A DNA stretch of 64,000 nt. It comes from Methanobrevibacter boviskoreani JH1 (GTDB lineage Archaea > Methanobacteriota > Methanobacteria > Methanobacteriales > Methanobacteriaceae). Position 1 is the first letter of the stretch. Each line of letters begins with the position of its first letter. The stretch spans positions 118,281 through 182,280 of the forward strand of contig NZ_BAGX02000010.1 in NCBI RefSeq assembly GCF_000320505.1. The letters run 5' to 3'. The notes under the pieces were generated by a model that was not told the origin of the DNA, did not search any database, and worked only from the letters and a program-made list of their open reading frames with translations. The position numbers and the translations under genes were made by a program. Below, piece by piece: positions 16,980-25,469 of this stretch.

Positions 16980-17771
16980 ATGCAACCTTTACAAAATGCT
17001 GGTTATGATAGGGCTATCACTGTATTCAGCCCAGATGGAAGACTTTTCCAAGTCGAATATGCAAGAGAAGCTGTTAAAAGAGGTACTACTTCCTTAGGAG
17101 TCAAAACCAAAGAAGGTATTGTTTTAGCAGTTGATAAAAGATCCACTAGTAGATTAGTTGAACCTAAATCTATTGAAAAAATTTTCCAAATTGATGATCA
17201 TATTGGTGCTGCTTCATCAGGTTTAGTTGCTGATGCAAGGGCTTTAGTTGATAGAGCTAGAGTTGAATCTCAAGTTAATAAAATCACTTATAATGAACCT
17301 ATTGGTGTTGAGGCACTTGTTAAAAAGATATGTGACATGAAACAAATGTACACCCAAAATGGTGGTGTAAGACCATTTGGTTCCGCACTTATCATTGGTG
17401 GAATTAACAAAGGTAATTGTAGATTATTCGAAACAGATCCTAGTGGAGCATTAATTGAGTATAAAGCTACCGCAATTGGTGCTGGAAGAAATGAGGCTAT
17501 GGATGTTTTTGAAGAAAAATACGATGATGATTTAACTTTAAATCAGGCTATTGATTTAGCTTTAGATGCAATATATGAAGCTACTGACGGTAAAACTACA
17601 AAAGATAATGTTGAAATTGCAGTTATCGAAAAAGAAACAGGAAAATACAGAAAACTCGATGACGATGAAGTAGCTACTTATGTTGAATCACTTTTAGAAC
17701 GTAATAAAGAAGAGGATGAAGAAGATTCCGAGGATGAAACTGAAGAAGATTCTGATTCTGAAGAGGAATAA
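16980..17771 (+). CDS. psmA: Proteasome subunit alpha
   Basis: 263 residues: the N-terminal gate segment [27 protein letters not shown] is present, followed by [18 protein letters not shown] and the rest of the alpha fold. It forms the outer rings of the 20S proteasome and opens when PAN docks. The last 30 residues are nearly all Glu/Asp/Ser, longer than in many archaeal homologues. The gene is 32 bp upstream of SDO1, so the pair is one transcript. Confidence 0.97.
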   Translation: MQPLQNAGYDRAITVFSPDGRLFQVEYAREAVKRGTTSLGVKTKEGIVLAVDKRSTSRLVEPKSIEKIFQIDDHIGAASSGLVADARALVDRARVESQVNKITYNEPIGVEALVKKICDMKQMYTQNGGVRPFGSALIIGGINKGNCRLFETDPSGALIEYKATAIGAGRNEAMDVFEEKYDDDLTLNQAIDLALDAIYEATDGKTTKDNVEIAVIEKETGKYRKLDDDEVATYVESLLERNKEEDEEDSEDETEEDSDSEEE

Positions 17772-17803
17772 GCATAAAATAAGTGTTCTATGGAGTAAGA
17801 AAT

Positions 17804-18505
17804 ATGGTAAATGTTGATGATGCAATCATTGCTAAATTAGAATCTTATGGGGAACACTTTGAAATATTAGTTGACCCTGATTTGGCTGCCGAATTTAGAA
17901 ACCCTGATGGAAAGGATGTTGAAGTCGAGGATATTTTAGCAGTTGAAGAGATTTTCAAAGATTCTAAAAAAGGAGATTTAGCTTCTGAGGAAGCTATGGA
18001 AAAGGTATTTAATACTACAGATCCTTTAGAAGTTGCGAAACAAATTCTTGAAAGAGGGCATGTTCAACTTACTGCCGAGCAAAAAAGGCAAATGCAGAAG
18101 GAAAAACGTAAGTTAGTTATTAATAAGATTTCAAGAGAAGCGATTAACCCTCAAACAGGTTATCCTCATCCTCCTCAGAGAATTGAGAATGCTATGGATG
18201 AGGCAAAAGTTAAAATTGATCCGTTTGTTTCAGTAGATCAACAAGTTCAAGTTGCTCTTAAAGCTATTAGACCACTTATACCAATTCGTTTTGAAAAAGT
18301 TAAAATGGCTGTCCGTTTACCTGGTGATAGTGTAGGACATGCATATTCTACAATTAGAAGTTTTGGTAAAATCTTAGAGGAAGAATGGCAACAGGATGGA
18401 TCATGGATTGGAGTTATTGAAATTCCTGGTGGTCTTCAGGATAAATTCTCTGGAAAAATGGCTGAACTTTCTAATGGAAATGGAGAAACTAAATTAATTA
18501 AATAA
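17804..18505 (+). CDS. Ribosome maturation factor SDO1/SBDS
   Basis: 233 residues with the three SBDS domains: FYSH domain to about 90 ([31 protein letters not shown]), helical middle ([32 protein letters not shown]) and the ferredoxin-like end ([14 protein letters not shown]). It helps 60S-type subunit maturation by releasing aIF6. A GTG at 17783 is in frame but TGGAG seven bases before ATG 17804 fixes the start. Confidence 0.95.
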   Translation: MVNVDDAIIAKLESYGEHFEILVDPDLAAEFRNPDGKDVEVEDILAVEEIFKDSKKGDLASEEAMEKVFNTTDPLEVAKQILERGHVQLTAEQKRQMQKEKRKLVINKISREAINPQTGYPHPPQRIENAMDEAKVKIDPFVSVDQQVQVALKAIRPLIPIRFEKVKMAVRLPGDSVGHAYSTIRSFGKILEEEWQQDGSWIGVIEIPGGLQDKFSGKMAELSNGNGETKLIK

Positions 18506-18570
18506 TTAATTTTTTTAGTTTCTAATATTTTTTATAATACAATTTAATTTTAAGTTAAAAATCGATATAT

Positions 18571-18634
18571 GTTAAAAATGGATTTTAATATATATTTCAA
18601 AGATTAATATTGATAGGTTAAAAATGGATTTTAA
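18571..18634. repeat. Direct repeat of 18 bp upstream of rrp4
   Basis: GTTAAAAATGGATTTTAA occurs at 18571-18588 and at 18617-18634, 46 bp apart, within the spacer between SDO1 and Rrp4. It is either a decayed duplication or a pair of regulatory sites; a TATA-like TTTATATAATC follows at 18677. Confidence 0.65.
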
Positions 18635-18733
18635 CTTGTTTATTGGATGGGGAAGAAATATTAATCAAATATCATGTTTATATAATCTAAAGTAAAAATT
18701 TTAGATTTTTATTTATTATACGGTGTGTATAAG

Positions 18734-19738
18734 ATGATTTATGTAGAAAATAAAGACTTAGTAATTCCTGGTGATGTTCTTGCAGATGAGGATTTCTACT
18801 CAGGAAGAGGAACTTTTAAAGATAATGGTCAAATCTGTTCTTCTTTAATGGGCTTAGTTTCCTTAAGGAATAAAAAAATAAGTGTTATTCCTTTAAAAAG
18901 TAAATATGTTCCAAAGAAGGGAGATGTGGTCATTGGTAAAATCGAAGATGTTCGATTCTCAATGTGGGATGTAGATATTAATTCCCCATATTCCGGTATA
19001 ATCCCATCTTCAGAGGTTTTTGGAAGAGATAAAAAAAGTCTAAGTAAGGTTTTTGATGTTGGAGATGTTCTGTTTTTAAGAGTTGTAGATGTGGATGAGG
19101 TTAAAAAAGTTAAACTTGGACTTAAAGGCCGTGGAATGGGTAAATTTAAGGGAGGAATTATTGTAGACATTGCTCCAACTAAGGTTCCACGTTTAATTGG
19201 TAAGAAAGGTTCCATGATTAATATGATTAAGGACAAGACTGGCTGTAAAATTGTGGTTGGTCAAAACGGTCTTGTTTGGGTTAGGGGAGAACCTAAGATG
19301 GAACAAATCACTAGGGATATTATTCATATTATTGAAGAACAGGCACATACCTCTGGTTTAACTAATAGAATCCGTGATAAATTATATCTTGAAATTGACG
19401 GTGAAATTCCTGATGATTTGGATGAAGATTTCCCTGAGGAGTCAAGAACCTCAGATTTTAATTCTCACAGTAATAGAAAACATAATAAAGGTTTCCATAA
19501 AAGGTTAAATAAGAAAGACAATTCAGCTAGTAAATATGAGTTAGAAAAACCTAAACTTGAAAACTTTAAAGAGGAATTGAAAGAAGAGATTGAGGCTAAA
19601 AGACAGGCTGAAACCAAAAGAAATAATGATTTTATAAGTAATTTGGAGAATATTGAAAAAGAGAAAAAATCTCACAAGTCTCATTTTGAAATTGGTCGTA
19701 AAAAATCAGGTTTTTCTATTTTAAGAGATGATGAGTAG
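18734..19738 (+). CDS. rrp4: Exosome RNA-binding cap subunit Rrp4 with long basic/acidic tail
   Basis: 334 residues. N-terminal domain [20 protein letters not shown]1 domain about 60-140 ([23 protein letters not shown]), KH domain with [17 protein letters not shown] near 160. After residue 220 comes an unusual tail of about 115 charged residues, probably disordered then coiled coil ([16 protein letters not shown]). Rrp4 caps the Rrp41/42 ring and feeds RNA. ATG 18734 is chosen over GTG 18725, which lies in the ribosome site. Confidence 0.95.
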   Translation: MIYVENKDLVIPGDVLADEDFYSGRGTFKDNGQICSSLMGLVSLRNKKISVIPLKSKYVPKKGDVVIGKIEDVRFSMWDVDINSPYSGIIPSSEVFGRDKKSLSKVFDVGDVLFLRVVDVDEVKKVKLGLKGRGMGKFKGGIIVDIAPTKVPRLIGKKGSMINMIKDKTGCKIVVGQNGLVWVRGEPKMEQITRDIIHIIEEQAHTSGLTNRIRDKLYLEIDGEIPDDLDEDFPEESRTSDFNSHSNRKHNKGFHKRLNKKDNSASKYELEKPKLENFKEELKEEIEAKRQAETKRNNDFISNLENIEKEKKSHKSHFEIGRKKSGFSILRDDE

Positions 19739-19775
19739 TTGTATTTTGAGTATTTTAAAAATTTATGTTGATTAG

Positions 19776-20507
19776 GTGATTTTTATTAGTGAAGAAAAAA
19801 AATTAAGGGCTGATGGAAGAGCATATAATGAACTTCGTCCTATTAAAATAGAAGCAGGAGTATTAGAAAGGGCTGATGGATCTGCTTATGTTGAAGTAGG
19901 TGGAAATAAAATATTGGCTTCTGTTTATGGTCCTAAGGAATCATATTTAAGAAGATTTTTACGTCCAGATACCGGTGTTATTAAGGTAAGATATAATATG
20001 GCACCATTTTCTGTAGACTCTAGAAAGAGACCAGGTCCGGATAGAAGATCAAATGAAATTTCAAAGATTACAACAGATGCACTTCTTCCTGCATTAATGT
20101 TAGAAGGATATCCAAGATCTCTTATTGATATTTCTATTGAGGTTATTGCTGCAGAAGGTGGAACACGTTGTGCTGGTGTAACAGCTGCTGCTGTTGCTTT
20201 AGCTGATGCCGGAATACCTATGAAGGATATTCCTGTAGGCTGTGCAGCAGGTAAAATGGATGGAGACATTGTATTGGATCTATCTGAAGTTGAGGATAAG
20301 ACAGGTCAGGCTGATGTACCTGTAGTGATATTGCCAAGAACTGGTGAGATTACATTATTACAAACTGATGGTAATTTAACAGATGAAGAATTTGAAGAGG
20401 CTATTAATTTGGCTATTGAAGGTTGTATGGAAGTTAGTAAAGTACAGAAAGAAGCACTTAAAAATCGTTATTTACGTACAACCGAGGTACCGGAAGAAGA
20501 GGAATAG
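19776..20507 (+). CDS. rrp41: Exosome catalytic subunit Rrp41
   Basis: RNase PH-fold subunit with [59 protein letters not shown] and the conserved [16 protein letters not shown]. It makes up the phosphorolytic ring with Rrp42 and degrades RNA 3' to 5'. The start is odd: a stop codon lies just upstream, the only standard start is GTG 19776, and that GTG is inside the AGGTGA ribosome site. The site is spaced five bases from ATT at 19785, so AUU initiation is plausible (240 residues). It overlaps nothing; Rrp42 follows by 9 bp. Confidence 0.95.
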   Translation: MIFISEEKKLRADGRAYNELRPIKIEAGVLERADGSAYVEVGGNKILASVYGPKESYLRRFLRPDTGVIKVRYNMAPFSVDSRKRPGPDRRSNEISKITTDALLPALMLEGYPRSLIDISIEVIAAEGGTRCAGVTAAAVALADAGIPMKDIPVGCAAGKMDGDIVLDLSEVEDKTGQADVPVVILPRTGEITLLQTDGNLTDEEFEEAINLAIEGCMEVSKVQKEALKNRYLRTTEVPEEEE

Positions 20508-20516
20508 AGGGATATT

Positions 20517-21308
20517 ATGGATGTAATACCGGAAATTACTATTGATAATATTACAAATCTTGTAAATAATAATGAGAGAGTTGATGGAAGGGCTCTTGAT
20601 GAATATAGAAATATTAACATTGAAACAGATATAATTCCTAAGGCTGAAGGTTCAGCTTTATGTCAGCTTGGAAAGACCAAGGTTGTTGTTGGAATCAAAC
20701 CTTCCGTTGGGGAACCATTCCCAGATACACCTGATGTTGGAGTATTGATGACAAACTGTGAATTGCTTCCAATGGCGGATCCCGAATTTGAACCAGGCCC
20801 ACCTTCACAGGAATCCATTGAACTTGCACGTGTAGTGGATCGTGGAATACGTGAAAGTGAAATGGTCAAATTAGATGAGTTATGTATTGAAGAAGGTAAA
20901 CATGTCTGGATGTTGTTTATTGATATTCATGTAATAGATAACTGTGGAAATCTTTTTGACTGTGCTAATTTAGCTGTAAATGCTGCACTTAAAACATGTA
21001 AGTTACCAAAGGCAACAGTTGTTGATGATGAGGTTGTTCTTGATGATGAGGAAACATATAATGTTCCTTTAAATCATAATGTTGCATTATCCACCTTTGT
21101 TAAAATCGGTGATAAAATGGTTTTAGATCCATCACTTGATGAGGAACGTGTTTTATCTGCTAGATTGTCAGTAGGTATTACTGAATCAGGTAGCATTTGT
21201 TCCATGCAAAAGGGCGGTTCCAAACCTTTAACTAAAGAGGAAATATTTGATGCAGTAAAAGTAGCATTGTCTAAAAATGAAATGATTTTATCTAATTTAG
21301 ATTTTTAA
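20517..21308 (+). CDS. rrp42: Exosome subunit Rrp42
   Basis: 263 residues with RNase PH fold: NERVDGRALDEYRNINIETDIIPKAEGSALCQLGKTKVVVGIK, then CELLPMADPEFEPGPPSQESIELARVVDRGIRES. It is the non-catalytic partner of Rrp41 and contributes to the active site and RNA path. The conserved Rrp42 start and 9-bp spacing from Rrp41 show co-translation. GAGGGAT precedes ATG. Confidence 0.96.
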   Translation: MDVIPEITIDNITNLVNNNERVDGRALDEYRNINIETDIIPKAEGSALCQLGKTKVVVGIKPSVGEPFPDTPDVGVLMTNCELLPMADPEFEPGPPSQESIELARVVDRGIRESEMVKLDELCIEEGKHVWMLFIDIHVIDNCGNLFDCANLAVNAALKTCKLPKATVVDDEVVLDDEETYNVPLNHNVALSTFVKIGDKMVLDPSLDEERVLSARLSVGITESGSICSMQKGGSKPLTKEEIFDAVKVALSKNEMILSNLDF

Positions 21309-21718
21309 ATAAAATTTTTCATTCTTTTTCTAATTTTTATTATTTTATCTTATTGAAATTTTATTTAAACGGTCTAAAATCCTTCCTGAATCTTATTTGC
21401 TCTTAAAACTTATATGTTGAGATTAAGGTTTTAGATGGGATATTTTTTTATTTATTAAAATTTTATATTAAAAATACTGGTAAAAACAATAACTTTAAAT
21501 ACTGTAAAGTGCTAAATTATTATATTAGATAAATTTATGTTTTATTAATTCACAATTAAAGATAAATTTTATAATTTTATTCTTATATTATTTCATTAAA
21601 TAATAGGGAATTTTTTTCTATTAACATTAATTATTTTTTGATTAGTTTAATAGGCTTTTATTTAGTCCATATATGGATTAATGATATTTTATATTATAAT
21701 TATTTGGAGAGAAATATA
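21309..21718. other. Gene-free spacer between the exosome genes and rpl37Ae
   Basis: About 410 bp, AT-rich. A TATA-like ATTATTATATTAG near 21514 and TTTATATTA near 21690 are candidate promoter elements. No ORF. It breaks the superoperon, so rpl37Ae-rpoP may be transcribed on their own. Confidence 0.35.
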
Positions 21719-21982
21719 ATGGCTAGAACAAAAAAAGTGGGAATCACTGGAAGATTCGGTGCAAGATACGGAAGAAAAGCTAAAAGATCTGTTAAAATTA
21801 TTGAAGAAAACATGAAACAAAAACATGTATGTCCTCAATGTGACAGACCTGGTGTAAAAAGAGTTGCTGCAGGAATATGGAAATGTAATAAATGTGGAAC
21901 AGTTTTCACTGGTGGAGCATACACTCCTGAAACTCCTATGGCAAAAGCTGCAAAACGTAATGTTAAAAATGGGGGAAACTAA
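21719..21982 (+). CDS. rpl37ae: Large-subunit ribosomal protein L37Ae
   Basis: 87 residues: [20 protein letters not shown], then a zinc ribbon [22 protein letters not shown] and [11 protein letters not shown]. Zinc-binding ribosomal protein of the 50S subunit. A longer in-frame ORF begins upstream at 21638, but GGAGAG in front of ATG 21719 and homology fix the start. Confidence 0.97.
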   Translation: MARTKKVGITGRFGARYGRKAKRSVKIIEENMKQKHVCPQCDRPGVKRVAAGIWKCNKCGTVFTGGAYTPETPMAKAAKRNVKNGGN

Positions 21983-22114
21983 TTGTATAGATGTCCTAAC
22001 TGTGGCTATGTAATGGACCACAAAAGTTATGAAGAAAATAAATGTCCTAAATGCAGATACAGAATCTTATTCAAACAAACTCCTGCTGTAAAAAGGACAA
22101 TCAAAGCAAGATAA
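21983..22114 (+). CDS. rpoP: RNA polymerase subunit P (Rpb12-like)
   Basis: 43 residues starting at TTG directly after the L37Ae stop codon, with GGGGG upstream. Sequence MYRCPNCGYVMDHKS to NKCPKCRYRILFKQTP has the two CxxC of the RpoP zinc ribbon. It anchors Rpo3/Rpo10 in archaeal RNA polymerase. Overlapping the L37Ae 3' end by zero bases implies coupled translation. Too short for most gene finders. Confidence 0.93.
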   Translation: MYRCPNCGYVMDHKSYEENKCPKCRYRILFKQTPAVKRTIKAR

Positions 22115-22211
22115 ATTTTTATTTTTCTTTTTAACTTATATCTCTAATTTTTTATTAACTTATTTTAATTTAATTACTTTGTAATTTGATATTTATTTTA
22201 TTAGTGATTAT

Positions 22212-22727
22212 ATGCTTATTTCAACATCTAGAAAACCTTCTCAAAATACACGTAAATTTTGTAAGAATTTAATGCATGCTACAGGTTCAGAATATATTAA
22301 TAGAGGAAAAAGTAGTATTAGGGATATACTTTTAAAATCCACTACTTTAGGTAATGATTCAACTGCTTTTGTATATGAGATTAAGGGCAATCCTAGTAAA
22401 ATTACATTTTTTTCAAGGGCAGAAAAGGTTTTATCAATATTGGTTACTGTTAAAACCCAGAATACCCGTCTTCATATGAACCCTAAAAATCTCAAAGTTA
22501 AATGTGAAGTGGAGGAATTGGCTGTAATTGCAGACTTACTTGATGCGGAATTAGATGATAATCCAAGTGAGAATTATCTCTACATTCATAAATATACTGA
22601 GGAAGATCAAAAGGAGTATATAGAGAAGGATTATGTAGATTATAAAATTGGAATAATCGATTTTTACAATAAAAATGGGGAAAAAATTGATTTTCAAATA
22701 GCAGTTAGGAAGATTCTTGATAATTAG
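22212..22727 (+). CDS. Brix-domain ribosome biogenesis protein
   Basis: 171 residues of the single-domain archaeal Brix/Imp4 family: LISTSRKPSQNTRKFCKNLMHAT at the start, YINRGKSSIRDILLKS in the middle. Related to eukaryotic Imp4 and Rpf1, which bind pre-rRNA; role in archaeal ribosome assembly is inferred. It sits between rpoP and pcc1 as in other Methanobacteriales. Confidence 0.85.
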   Translation: MLISTSRKPSQNTRKFCKNLMHATGSEYINRGKSSIRDILLKSTTLGNDSTAFVYEIKGNPSKITFFSRAEKVLSILVTVKTQNTRLHMNPKNLKVKCEVEELAVIADLLDAELDDNPSENYLYIHKYTEEDQKEYIEKDYVDYKIGIIDFYNKNGEKIDFQIAVRKILDN

Positions 22728-22773
22728 ACTATTTACTTTATTTTTTTTATAACTAATTTATTATGTGAGGATT

Positions 22774-23043
22774 ATGGAGAAGGAAAATAATTTTATTGAT
22801 TCAATTAACCATAATATTACAATAAAATTTGATGATGCAAAACAAGCTAAGATTATATATGATGCGGTTTTACTTGAATTTGAAACTTCTCCAGATTATA
22901 GATCATCTATGGATTTAGAGGTTCATGATAATATAATTACTATTAATATAGAGGCCGAGGATGCAACAAGTTATAGGGCATCTATAAATTCGGCTATTAA
23001 ATGGATTAAACTATCCTTAGAAGTTAATAATCTTATCGAGTAA
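22774..23043 (+). CDS. pcc1: KEOPS complex subunit Pcc1-like
   Basis: 89 residues: a small alpha/beta dimer-forming protein (NITIKFDDAKQAKIIYDAVLLEF; YRSSMDLEVHDNIITINIEAEDATSYRASINSAIKWI) typical of Pcc1. KEOPS makes the t6A base of tRNAs. Two starts are possible; GTGAGG at 22765 acts as ribosome site for ATG 22774. Followed by a gap of 340 bp. Confidence 0.85.
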   Translation: MEKENNFIDSINHNITIKFDDAKQAKIIYDAVLLEFETSPDYRSSMDLEVHDNIITINIEAEDATSYRASINSAIKWIKLSLEVNNLIE

Positions 23044-23380
23044 TTTCTATTGATTTATATCTAAATTAAATTATTTTTTCTATTTATGACCAAATCATAA
23101 ATAATAGGTATATTAGGAAATTAATTCTCTTTGAATGAATAAATTATTTATTAATAAATAGGTTAAGAGATTTTAAATCTTTTAAATGAGCTTTTCATTT
23201 ATATGGTTTATTAAATTTTTAGATAATATTAATTTCTTTTTCAATGGGTAAAGTTTTATTAATAATATTTTTTCTGATGATAATCTGACTAATTTAAGAT
23301 ATCTTTATTAAATATTAAATATATAAATTAAATTATAATATTAATATTATTTAATTAAATATTTCAAAAAAGGTGATATT
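23044..23380. other. Gene-free AT-rich spacer before the prefoldin gene
   Basis: About 337 bp. TATA-like elements TTAAATATATAAATT near 23315-23330 are a likely promoter for pfdB. AAAAGGTGATATT is its ribosome site. No other structure seen. Confidence 0.4.
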
Positions 23381-23731
23381 ATGGATTTACCAAAAAATGT
23401 ACAAGAACAATTGAATCAATATCAAAACTTACAACAACAAGCTCAAGCTGTAACAGTTCAAAAACAAAACCTTGATTTACAAATAAATGAAACTGAAAGG
23501 GCGATTGCTGAACTTGAAAAGACTAATTCTGATACTGAAGTTTACAAATCTGCTGGTTCTTTACTTATTAAAGTAAATCGTGATGATATTTATGATGAAA
23601 CTAAAGAACAATTAGAAACCCTTCAATTAAGACAAAAAACCATGGCACGTCAAGAAGAAAGAGTCATGAAAAAACTTCAAGAAATGCAAACCAGTATTCA
23701 AAATACTATGAATGGTTTAAATATTAACTAA
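23381..23731 (+). CDS. pfdB: Prefoldin subunit beta
   Basis: 116 residues: two long coiled coils (VQEQLNQYQNLQQQAQAVTVQKQNLDLQ; KTMARQEERVMKKLQEMQ) around the beta hairpin KSAGSLLIKVNRDD. Four beta plus two alpha subunits make prefoldin, which hands unfolded proteins to the thermosome. Good ribosome site AAGGTGA. Confidence 0.95.
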   Translation: MDLPKNVQEQLNQYQNLQQQAQAVTVQKQNLDLQINETERAIAELEKTNSDTEVYKSAGSLLIKVNRDDIYDETKEQLETLQLRQKTMARQEERVMKKLQEMQTSIQNTMNGLNIN

Positions 23732-23753
23732 GTATTTTTAAATACTTATTACT
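23729..23753 (+). terminator. Hairpin overlapping the pfdB stop
   Basis: TAAGTATT pairs with AATACTTA (8 bp, loop TTTA) beginning at the stop codon, followed by TTACTTTTT. It may partly terminate before the DUF3194 gene. Confidence 0.6.
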
Positions 23754-23784
23754 TTTTAATTTAAAATTTTCAAAAGATGACTAT

Positions 23785-24069
23785 ATGAGGAAACTTAAAG
23801 AATTAACACAAGATGACTTAGATGCTATAACTTATTTTCTTACCAACACTGCAGAAAATAAATTATCACAACATGTATCTTCTAAAGAAGTTATAGATCA
23901 AAGTATTTTAACAGACATAAGTTACGAAAATGAAGAACTTAATGTTGATTTAAAAATTAATGTTGATGTTGATGCTTTATCAAATCTAAGTCAGGAAGAT
24001 ATTCAAAATGTTGTAGATGAATCCTATGAAAAATTAGATGTTTTCATAGATGAAAATTATAGGGAATAG
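23785..24069 (+). CDS. DUF3194-type small protein
   Basis: 94 residues with an alpha-beta-alpha look: MRKLKELTQDDLDAITYFL, then SILTDISYENEELNVDLKINVDVDALSNLSQEDI. It is the small archaeal family regularly found just after prefoldin beta; function unknown. A weak hairpin (ATAGTT-TTAT-AACTAT, 24066-24081) follows its stop. Confidence 0.75.
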   Translation: MRKLKELTQDDLDAITYFLTNTAENKLSQHVSSKEVIDQSILTDISYENEELNVDLKINVDVDALSNLSQEDIQNVVDESYEKLDVFIDENYRE

Positions 24070-24410
24070 TTTTATAACTATTTTACTAATTAACTTTTTT
24101 TTAATAACGGATTTTTAGATTTTTTATTTCTATCAAACGTCCGATGATTTTTACTTATTCTGATTAAATTATATTTTATTAAGGTTTATTTTAATAAATT
24201 TCTTTTATCTGGTTCTCATTTATTTTAGAATTTACAACTATTTGTTAATTATTTTTTAATAATAATTTTATTTTGTCTGTTTTTATTAGTTTCACTTTTT
24301 ATAAACTAGAATTTTACTATTTTACTTAATATGGTCCAATATTTTTATATAAATTTATCTGTAATATTTTAAAGTAAACTTTAATTATTTTCAAATAACA
24401 TTTATATACT

Positions 24411-24510
24411 AGGAAGTCTAAAAGTATGTGTAAGGGTCCAACCTTAGTTTTTATTTTTTATTAAAGGGTAATATTAGGGTTACTTTACCTTTTATCAACA
24501 ACTTTTTTTT
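24411..24510 (+). ncRNA. Candidate small RNA or leader with promoter and terminator-like hairpin
   Basis: In a 620-bp gene-free stretch, a TATA box TTTATATACT at 24411-24420 is followed, at about the right distance, by hairpin TAAGG-GTCCAA-CCTTA (24431-24446), then a bulged stem AAAGG/GTAA with TTAC/CCTTT (24463-24492) and a T8 run at 24503. It could be a roughly 70-base RNA, or the leader of the DGC-domain gene 190 bp downstream. Not a known family by eye. Confidence 0.35.
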
Positions 24511-24704
24511 AATAAGGCATTTTTTATTTAATTCCAATGATTGCTTAGCGTTTTCTATTTCTTTAATGATTTTATGTGAAAATCTTTCTTTAATAATTAA
24601 ATTTGTATAAAATTATAAGTAATATAAAGACCAAATATTTTATTAGATTTTTAAATTAAGTATGATTTTCATTAAGAGTTTATACTATTTTAGTGGTTGA
24701 TAAG

Positions 24705-25130
24705 ATGGAAGAAAATGATGAAATTGTATGGGATGATAATAAGGTAGCTATTTCATGTTGTAGTGGAATGAGCCCTAATGGATTAGTGGGTAGAGCTGTA
24801 GTGACTGATGTAGCTATTGATTCTGATGATGTAATGTCTATTTGTATATCCGCAACATCTGCAGATAATGAGAATTTTATTAATCTCATTGATAAATATC
24901 CGATTATTGCAATCAATGGCTGTCAGAGTAACTGCGTTAATAAAATATTAAAAAACAAAGGTATTGATGTGGTTCGCCATATTAATATAGATCAGATTTT
25001 AAAACCTACAGGTCATGAACCAAATGATTCTGCAAGGTTAGATGAGGAAGGGGAAATCTGTGTTGGTATTGTAAAAGAGGAACTTGAAAAGATTATAGAT
25101 GAAGAGCTTGATAAGGCTAAAGATTTATAA
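24705..25130 (+). CDS. Putative zinc-binding DGC-domain protein
   Basis: 141 residues, soluble. Conserved-looking Cys motifs ISCCSGMSPNGLVGRA near the start and INGCQSNCVNKIL in the middle resemble the DGC domain, in which Cys bind metal. Function not known. In-frame GTG at 24693 is possible; ATG 24705 follows GTGGTTGA. A neighbour of the iron locus but with a separate promoter. Family assignment is from motif memory. Confidence 0.6.
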   Translation: MEENDEIVWDDNKVAISCCSGMSPNGLVGRAVVTDVAIDSDDVMSICISATSADNENFINLIDKYPIIAINGCQSNCVNKILKNKGIDVVRHINIDQILKPTGHEPNDSARLDEEGEICVGIVKEELEKIIDEELDKAKDL

Positions 25131-25326
25131 TTTTTTACTCATTTAACTTTAATCTTTTAATATTTTTTTTAATGATTCTTTCTGTTTTTAATAATTAGTT
25201 TCAGTTGTTATAATTTTATTTTCTATTTTTACTAATCAATTGATTGATTTCAATTATTTTTTAATTTTTAAATTCAATATAATTGTCTTTTCTTAAATTT
25301 AACCTTGATTAAAATTTTAATTTCTT

Positions 25327-25395
25327 TTTAGGTAAACCTAAACTCAATAAACTATATATGTAGTAAAAATAATACTTTGTTTAGGTAAACCTAAA
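25327..25395. promoter_or_regulatory. feoB promoter with two identical palindromic operators
   Basis: TTTAGGTAAACCTAAA occurs at 25327-25342 and 25380-25395, each a 7-2-7 inverted repeat (TTTAGGT / ACCTAAA). Between them lies a TATA element ACTATATATG (25351-25360), so the second copy covers the expected transcript start near 25385. The motif type (TTAGGT-N2-ACCTAA) is like DtxR/IdeR operators. The DtxR-family protein at 28208 is the obvious candidate repressor, acting when Fe2+ is high. Confidence 0.8.
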
Positions 25396-25469
25396 ATTTT
25401 ATTTATTAATTTTTTTAAAGAGAGGGGTTTTCTATTTTAGATAGTCAAGAAACAAGAGATGAAAAATTA

